From the NCBI GenBank assembly GCA_002238445.1, contig MPML01000042.1, forward strand, positions 1 through 41,413: a stretch of DNA of 41,413 nucleotides, written 5' to 3'. Both the position numbers and the translations under genes were made by a program. The DNA is from Caldilineaceae bacterium bin5 (GTDB lineage: Bacteria; Chloroflexota; Anaerolineae; Caldilineales; Caldilineaceae). Shown piece after piece: positions 39,099 through 41,413 of this stretch (its first letter is position 1; each line of letters opens with the position of its first letter). The notes under the pieces were generated by a model, which saw only the letters and a list, made by a program, of their open reading frames with translations, was not told the origin of the DNA and searched no databases.

Positions 39099-39123
39099 GC
39101 CACCGCAAACGCGGTGGCTTTTT
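39099..39123 (+). terminator. terminator-like hairpin in the transposase leader
   Basis: GCCACCGC-AAAC-GCGGTGGC followed by five T, then 8 bases to AAGGGAGGTG, the ribosome site. It lies between the gene's own promoter and start codon, so it could limit transposase expression. Confidence 0.75.
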
Positions 39124-39143
39124 CATTTCAAGGGAGGTGTCCC

Positions 39144-40118
39144 ATGCCAGCGAGAATTGAGAAGGAAGGCGTCATCAGTGTTTTCGATTTCTTTCAGATG
39201 TTCCCGGACGAGGACAGTGCGCGGGAGTACATCGAGAAAATCAGGTGGGGGGATAGCGTGTGCTGCCCGCACTGTGACAGCGAGGGGGTGACGAAACGCA
39301 AGCGGGTGCCCAAACGCAAACGGGTGACCAAGCTCAAGCGCAAGGGCTATTACTATTGCAGATGGTGTCGGGTCAGGTTCACAGTGCGGACCCGAACCGT
39401 GTTTCAACGGTCGCATATCCCGCTCAATAAGTGGCTGTACGCGATCTATATGTTGGAAACATCACGCAAGGGGATCAGTAGCATTCAGTTGGCAAAGGAG
39501 GTGGGCATTACGCAGAAATCAGCATGGTTCATGCTGCACAGACTACGTGAAGGGTGCGACGTGGAGGTTGCCCCGCTCAAGGGTGAAGTTGAGATCGACG
39601 AAACCTGGATCGGTGGTCGGAAAAACCGGATGCACTACGCCAAGAAGAAGACGCTACCGCCTGGCCCATACGGAGGCAAGGTTCCGGTGTTGGGGTTGCG
39701 GGAGCGCGAGACGGGCAGGTTGATTGCGTATCCGATAGAAAACGTAGGGATCGACACGCTGACCGAGAACGTGTTGGCAAACGTCGAAGAGGGATCGACT
39801 GTCCATACGGACGATCACAAGGGCTACAACAGGCTAGGCAAGTGGTACAACCACCACTCGGTGAATCATACAGGCTGGCAGTTTGCGGACGGAGACACAA
39901 CCACGAATCGCATCGAGAGCATTTGGGCTGTCGTCAAGCGAGCCTATAAGGGTGTGTATCACTACATGAGCAAGAAGCATCTTGAGCGGTATATCAACGA
40001 GTTCGTATTCAGGTTGAACGCAGGCGGGGATGAGGTGCCAATCATGGAGCGTATGGAACTGCTCATACGGGGTGCATTTGACCGCCATATCACTTACGAC
40101 GAGTTGATAGCAGATTAA
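39144..40118 (+). CDS. IS1595-family (ISXO2-like) transposase
   Basis: DDE transposase of 324 residues, apparently complete. The N-terminal zinc ribbon has CCPHCDSEG and YYCRWCRVRF, separated by a Lys/Arg-rich insert (KRKRVPKRKRVTKLKRKGY). It is followed by the helix-turn-helix-like ISSIQLAKEVGITQKSAWFM. The catalytic acidic residues are in GEVEIDETWIGG, VHTDDHKGYNRL and TTNRIESIWAVVKRAYKGVY, the family signature. The start at 39144 (MPARIEKEGV) is fixed by GGGAGGTG eight bases upstream; the frame opens at 39054. I could not find terminal inverted repeats, so the element's limits are unknown. Confidence 0.95.
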   Translation: MPARIEKEGVISVFDFFQMFPDEDSAREYIEKIRWGDSVCCPHCDSEGVTKRKRVPKRKRVTKLKRKGYYYCRWCRVRFTVRTRTVFQRSHIPLNKWLYAIYMLETSRKGISSIQLAKEVGITQKSAWFMLHRLREGCDVEVAPLKGEVEIDETWIGGRKNRMHYAKKKTLPPGPYGGKVPVLGLRERETGRLIAYPIENVGIDTLTENVLANVEEGSTVHTDDHKGYNRLGKWYNHHSVNHTGWQFADGDTTTNRIESIWAVVKRAYKGVYHYMSKKHLERYINEFVFRLNAGGDEVPIMERMELLIRGAFDRHITYDELIAD

Positions 40119-40162
40119 ACTGGATGTATAATGGCATAAACACTCAACATGGAGGGGATTCT

Positions 40163-40342
40163 ATGTCAGAAGAAGAGAAGAAGGAGGAGGAGACGCCTGA
40201 ACCAAACCCACGCAGAATCGACATGAGGGCACTGGAGAGGGGCGTTAGGAAAGCCCTTGAGATCAGGCCAAAAGATCAGAAAGGGAAAGAGAAGGGGAAG
40301 AAGGCCCCCCAACAGGATTCGAACCTGCATCTTACCACGTGA
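40163..40342 (+). CDS. small charged hypothetical protein
   Basis: A 59-residue Glu/Lys/Arg-rich protein (MSEEEKKEEETPEPNPRRID, then MRALERGVRKALEIRPKDQK), with GGAGGGG about seven bases before the ATG. Its last 13 codons (PQQDSNLHLTT) read the complement of the tRNA at 40303-40379. This end is therefore probably not original; the gene may have been truncated or extended when the tRNA region joined. Family not recognised. Confidence 0.5.
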   Translation: MSEEEKKEEETPEPNPRRIDMRALERGVRKALEIRPKDQKGKEKGKKAPQQDSNLHLTT

Positions 40343-40379
40343 CTAGGCGGTTGCTCTACCAAATTGAGCTATGGGGGCC
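40303..40379 (-). tRNA. aberrant Asp-like tRNA with 8-nt anticodon loop
   Basis: Cloverleaf on the minus strand. 5' acceptor GGCCCCCA, then TA; D arm GCTC-AATTTGGTA-GAGC; anticodon stem ACCGC/GTGGT around the 8-base loop CTAGTCAC; variable loop AAGAT; T arm GCAGG-TTCGAAT-CCTGT; 3' acceptor TGGGGGGCC. CCA is not encoded. The sequence resembles tRNA-Asp(GUC), but an extra A sits between U33 and GUC. The acceptor stem has 8 pairs plus a bulged G instead of 7. It could be a frameshift-suppressor-like tRNA, a decayed gene or a regulatory tRNA-like RNA. Confidence 0.6.
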
Positions 40380-40384
40380 TTCAA

Positions 40385-40418
40385 GGACAAGCGTACCACA
40401 ACTGTGGTACGCTTGTCC
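40385..40418. terminator. 15-bp perfect hairpin between small genes and next to the tRNA
   Basis: GGACAAGCGTACCAC-AACT-GTGGTACGCTTGTCC with ATTTTGTT on the plus side. It could terminate the plus-strand gene 40163-40342. On the minus strand it begins seven bases after the stop at 40426 and ends six bases before the tRNA 5' end, without a T-tract. Confidence 0.7.
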
Positions 40419-40425
40419 ATTTTGT

Positions 40426-40743
40426 TCAGTCATCTACGCCTTTCATACTCTCGTTCATTTCTTCGACGATGGCGTGTGGGTCCAATTTCATTTTATTCAC
40501 CATTTCCCAGACGAGCGCATAAATGTGGTCAACCCCACTGCCAATGCTACCTTTATGCAACAACTGCTCTCGAATTTTCGCAATCAGAGCCTCATGTTCG
40601 CCAGATAGAGCAAGAGCATCATCAGTCAAAGTTCTTTCCAATTCGTCCAATCGTTTATCTAGGGCGTCAAATCTCCCAACCATTGTTGCGTTCATCCCGA
40701 ATATCTGATCGCTTACACTTGGCTGCTCTTCTGATTGTGACAT
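40426..40743 (-). CDS. small hypothetical coiled-coil protein
   Basis: A 105-residue protein, probably helical (MNATMVGRFDALDKRLDELE, then RTLTDDALALSGEHEALIAK) with a Met-rich end (MVNKMKLDPHAIVEEMNESM). Start at 40743 (MSQSEEQPSV) with AAGGGGG upstream; the frame opens at 40833 across an inverted repeat. The N-terminal heptads resemble small adaptor proteins of phages or plasmids, but I do not recognise a family. The tRNA lies 47 bases downstream on the same strand. Confidence 0.6.
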   Translation of the reverse strand: MSQSEEQPSVSDQIFGMNATMVGRFDALDKRLDELERTLTDDALALSGEHEALIAKIREQLLHKGSIGSGVDHIYALVWEMVNKMKLDPHAIVEEMNESMKGVDD

Positions 40744-40782
40744 GGGGGTGCCCCCTTGGTGGAAACTGATGAATGGTTGCCA

Positions 40783-40872
40783 CCACAGCGACACATTTAT
40801 CTGACTACCAACAAGGGGGCGCAATGCGCCCACTCATCGAGTCTTCACTTGTAGTCAGATACATCGCTGTGG
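40783..40872. repeat. imperfect inverted repeat around a hairpin
   Basis: CCACAGCGA...TATCTGACTAC (40783-40808) pairs with GTAGTCAGATACATCGCTGTGG (40851-40872), with a 4-base insertion on the left. Inside is a perfect GGGCGC-AAT-GCGCCC hairpin. It lies between divergent genes starting at 40743 and 40945 and could be an operator, a terminator pair or a 90-bp element. Confidence 0.6.
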
Positions 40873-40944
40873 TTACAGAAAGCCTAGCACTTCTGGCAAG
40901 AAATGCCAAGCAACAGAAAACTCTCATTTCTCGGAAGGTGTAAC

Positions 40945-41160
40945 ATGGAAGATCAAGACGCCCATCGTAGACACGATTGGGAGATAACGTATACGAATCG
41001 CGATTTCACGAACGGGTTCATCGAATACGAGCGTTGCAGGAAATGTAACGCCAAGCGTGTCGTGCAGTACCCGCCAGGTATGACTCTCGACTCAGACCCG
41101 AAGCCCGTGCCTAGGTACTGCTCTGTGCATTCTGGAAAAAATACAGATATGGTAAAATGA
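40945..41160 (+). CDS. small hypothetical protein with zinc-ribbon-like cysteines
   Basis: A 71-residue protein (MEDQDAHRRHDWEITYTNRD) with ERCRKCNAKRVVQYPPG and a later PRYCSVHSG. The CxxC, Cys and His suggest a small zinc-binding fold. GGAAGG lies about 7 bases before the ATG at 40945, which I prefer over the frame start at 40903. Family not recognised. It is followed at 41208 by the start of a methyltransferase gene, so the two may have formed an operon before the IS insertion. Confidence 0.6.
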   Translation: MEDQDAHRRHDWEITYTNRDFTNGFIEYERCRKCNAKRVVQYPPGMTLDSDPKPVPRYCSVHSGKNTDMVK

Positions 41161-41207
41161 GGGGTGTAATTTATTCGCTTATTTAGATTTACACACAGGG
41201 AGACTCA

Positions 41208-41285
41208 ATGATGCAGCGGGCGCAACCTTCCTCTGCCAACACACTTAATTGGAAAAACCAGACCATTTGGACAGGCGATAACCTC
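41208..41285 (+). pseudogene. 5' fragment of a DNA methyltransferase gene, cut by an IS element
   Basis: From the ATG at 41208 (AGGGAG upstream) 26 codons encode MMQRAQPSSANTLNWKN, then QTIWTGDNL. The (L/I)xWKNxTxxTGDNL stretch is the usual start of type II/III beta-class adenine methyltransferases, just before the DPPF motif. The frame then enters the IS end at 41287 and continues in frame into the transposase start at 41352. The rest of the gene is not in this window. Confidence 0.6.
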
Positions 41286-41286
41286 G

Positions 41287-41413
41287 TGACCTGCCCCCCA
41301 AGAACTGGTCCAGGTATAATGTTAGTATTGGGCCGTAGAAAGGGGGGAAAGATGGCGAAGAAGAGACATACGCCGGAGCAGGTGATTAACAAGCTTAGAG
41401 AAGCTGAGGTGGC
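41287..41413 (+). mobile_element. IS3-family insertion sequence, left end (runs off the window)
   Basis: The terminal repeat TGACCTGCCCCCCAAGAACT begins at 41287; TGACCTGCCCCC is a known type of end for the IS3 family. The orfA start lies 65 bases inside. The right end is outside the window. Confidence 0.75.
41352..41413 (+). CDS. IS3-family transposase OrfA, N-terminal part
   Basis: MAKKRHTPEQVINKLREAEV is the standard beginning of IS3-family OrfA helix-turn-helix proteins (HTH_Tnp_1), which bind the element ends. AGGGGGGAAAG directly precedes the ATG. Only 20 codons are inside the window. Confidence 0.85.
   Translation, partial: MAKKRHTPEQVINKLREAEV

Noticed and set aside
40303..40379. 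Amber-suppressor reading (anticodon CUA) of the odd tRNA
   Set aside because: CUA would lack the conserved U33 before it; the extra-A Asp(GUC) reading fits the stems and loop better.
41189..41392. 67-residue minus-strand frame at the window end
   Set aside because: Antisense of the methyltransferase fragment and the IS3 end.

Overview
The window looks like a chromosomal contig of a GC-rich, probably Chloroflexota (Caldilineae/Anaerolineae-like) bacterium. The assignment is an inference from the gene set (four-S1-domain S1-like protein, ClpC, lone MreB, dipeptide ABC cassettes, DUF255/YyaL protein, FN3 protein) and from intergenic spaces filled with G-rich interspersed repeats; there is no rRNA to confirm it. 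Positions 1 to about 36.6 kb are GC-rich core or shell sequence, with almost every gene on the minus strand. From about 36.7 kb to the end the sequence becomes visibly AT-richer and holds small unknown genes, insertion elements, gene remnants and an odd tRNA: an accessory island.

Layout. 0-5.3 kb: a minus-strand MacA/MacB-type export operon (adaptor 3872-5347, ATPase 2587-3417, permease 1321-2568) ending in a lipoprotein with two SH3b-like domains whose frame is broken in poly-C tracts. 5.3-9.9 kb: an extracellular five-FN3 protein and a beta-hydroxyacid dehydrogenase, separated by repeat-filled gaps. 9.9-20.6 kb: a small secreted protein, ClpC, an S1-domain protein, RidA, a trans-sulfuration-type PLP enzyme, MreB and a two-helix membrane protein. 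20.6-33.3 kb: two peptide-type ABC import cassettes in one orientation (SBP-A, permeases A1 and A2; then SBP-B, permeases B1 and B2, ATPases D and F). Only the second carries ATPase genes, and a stand-alone TnpB gene sits between the cassettes. 34.5-36.6 kb: a YyaL/SPATA20-type thioredoxin-fold protein on the plus strand. 36.7-41.4 kb: the island, with a truncated phosphotransferase-like gene, a 150-bp element with perfect 27-bp inverted repeats, divergent small hypothetical genes behind a duplicated ~115-bp leader, an IS1595-type transposase, an aberrant Asp-like tRNA, and an IS3-type element that has cut a DNA methyltransferase gene after its first 26 codons.

Three things deserve most attention. 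SBP-B has its two family-5 solute-binding halves in swapped order and is paired with a permease carrying a large extracytoplasmic insert. The tRNA has an 8-nt anticodon loop and an enlarged acceptor stem. The repeated leader and hairpin architecture recurs in front of island genes. I found no CRISPR array and no rRNA. All functional calls are from reading the sequence; no database search was run.
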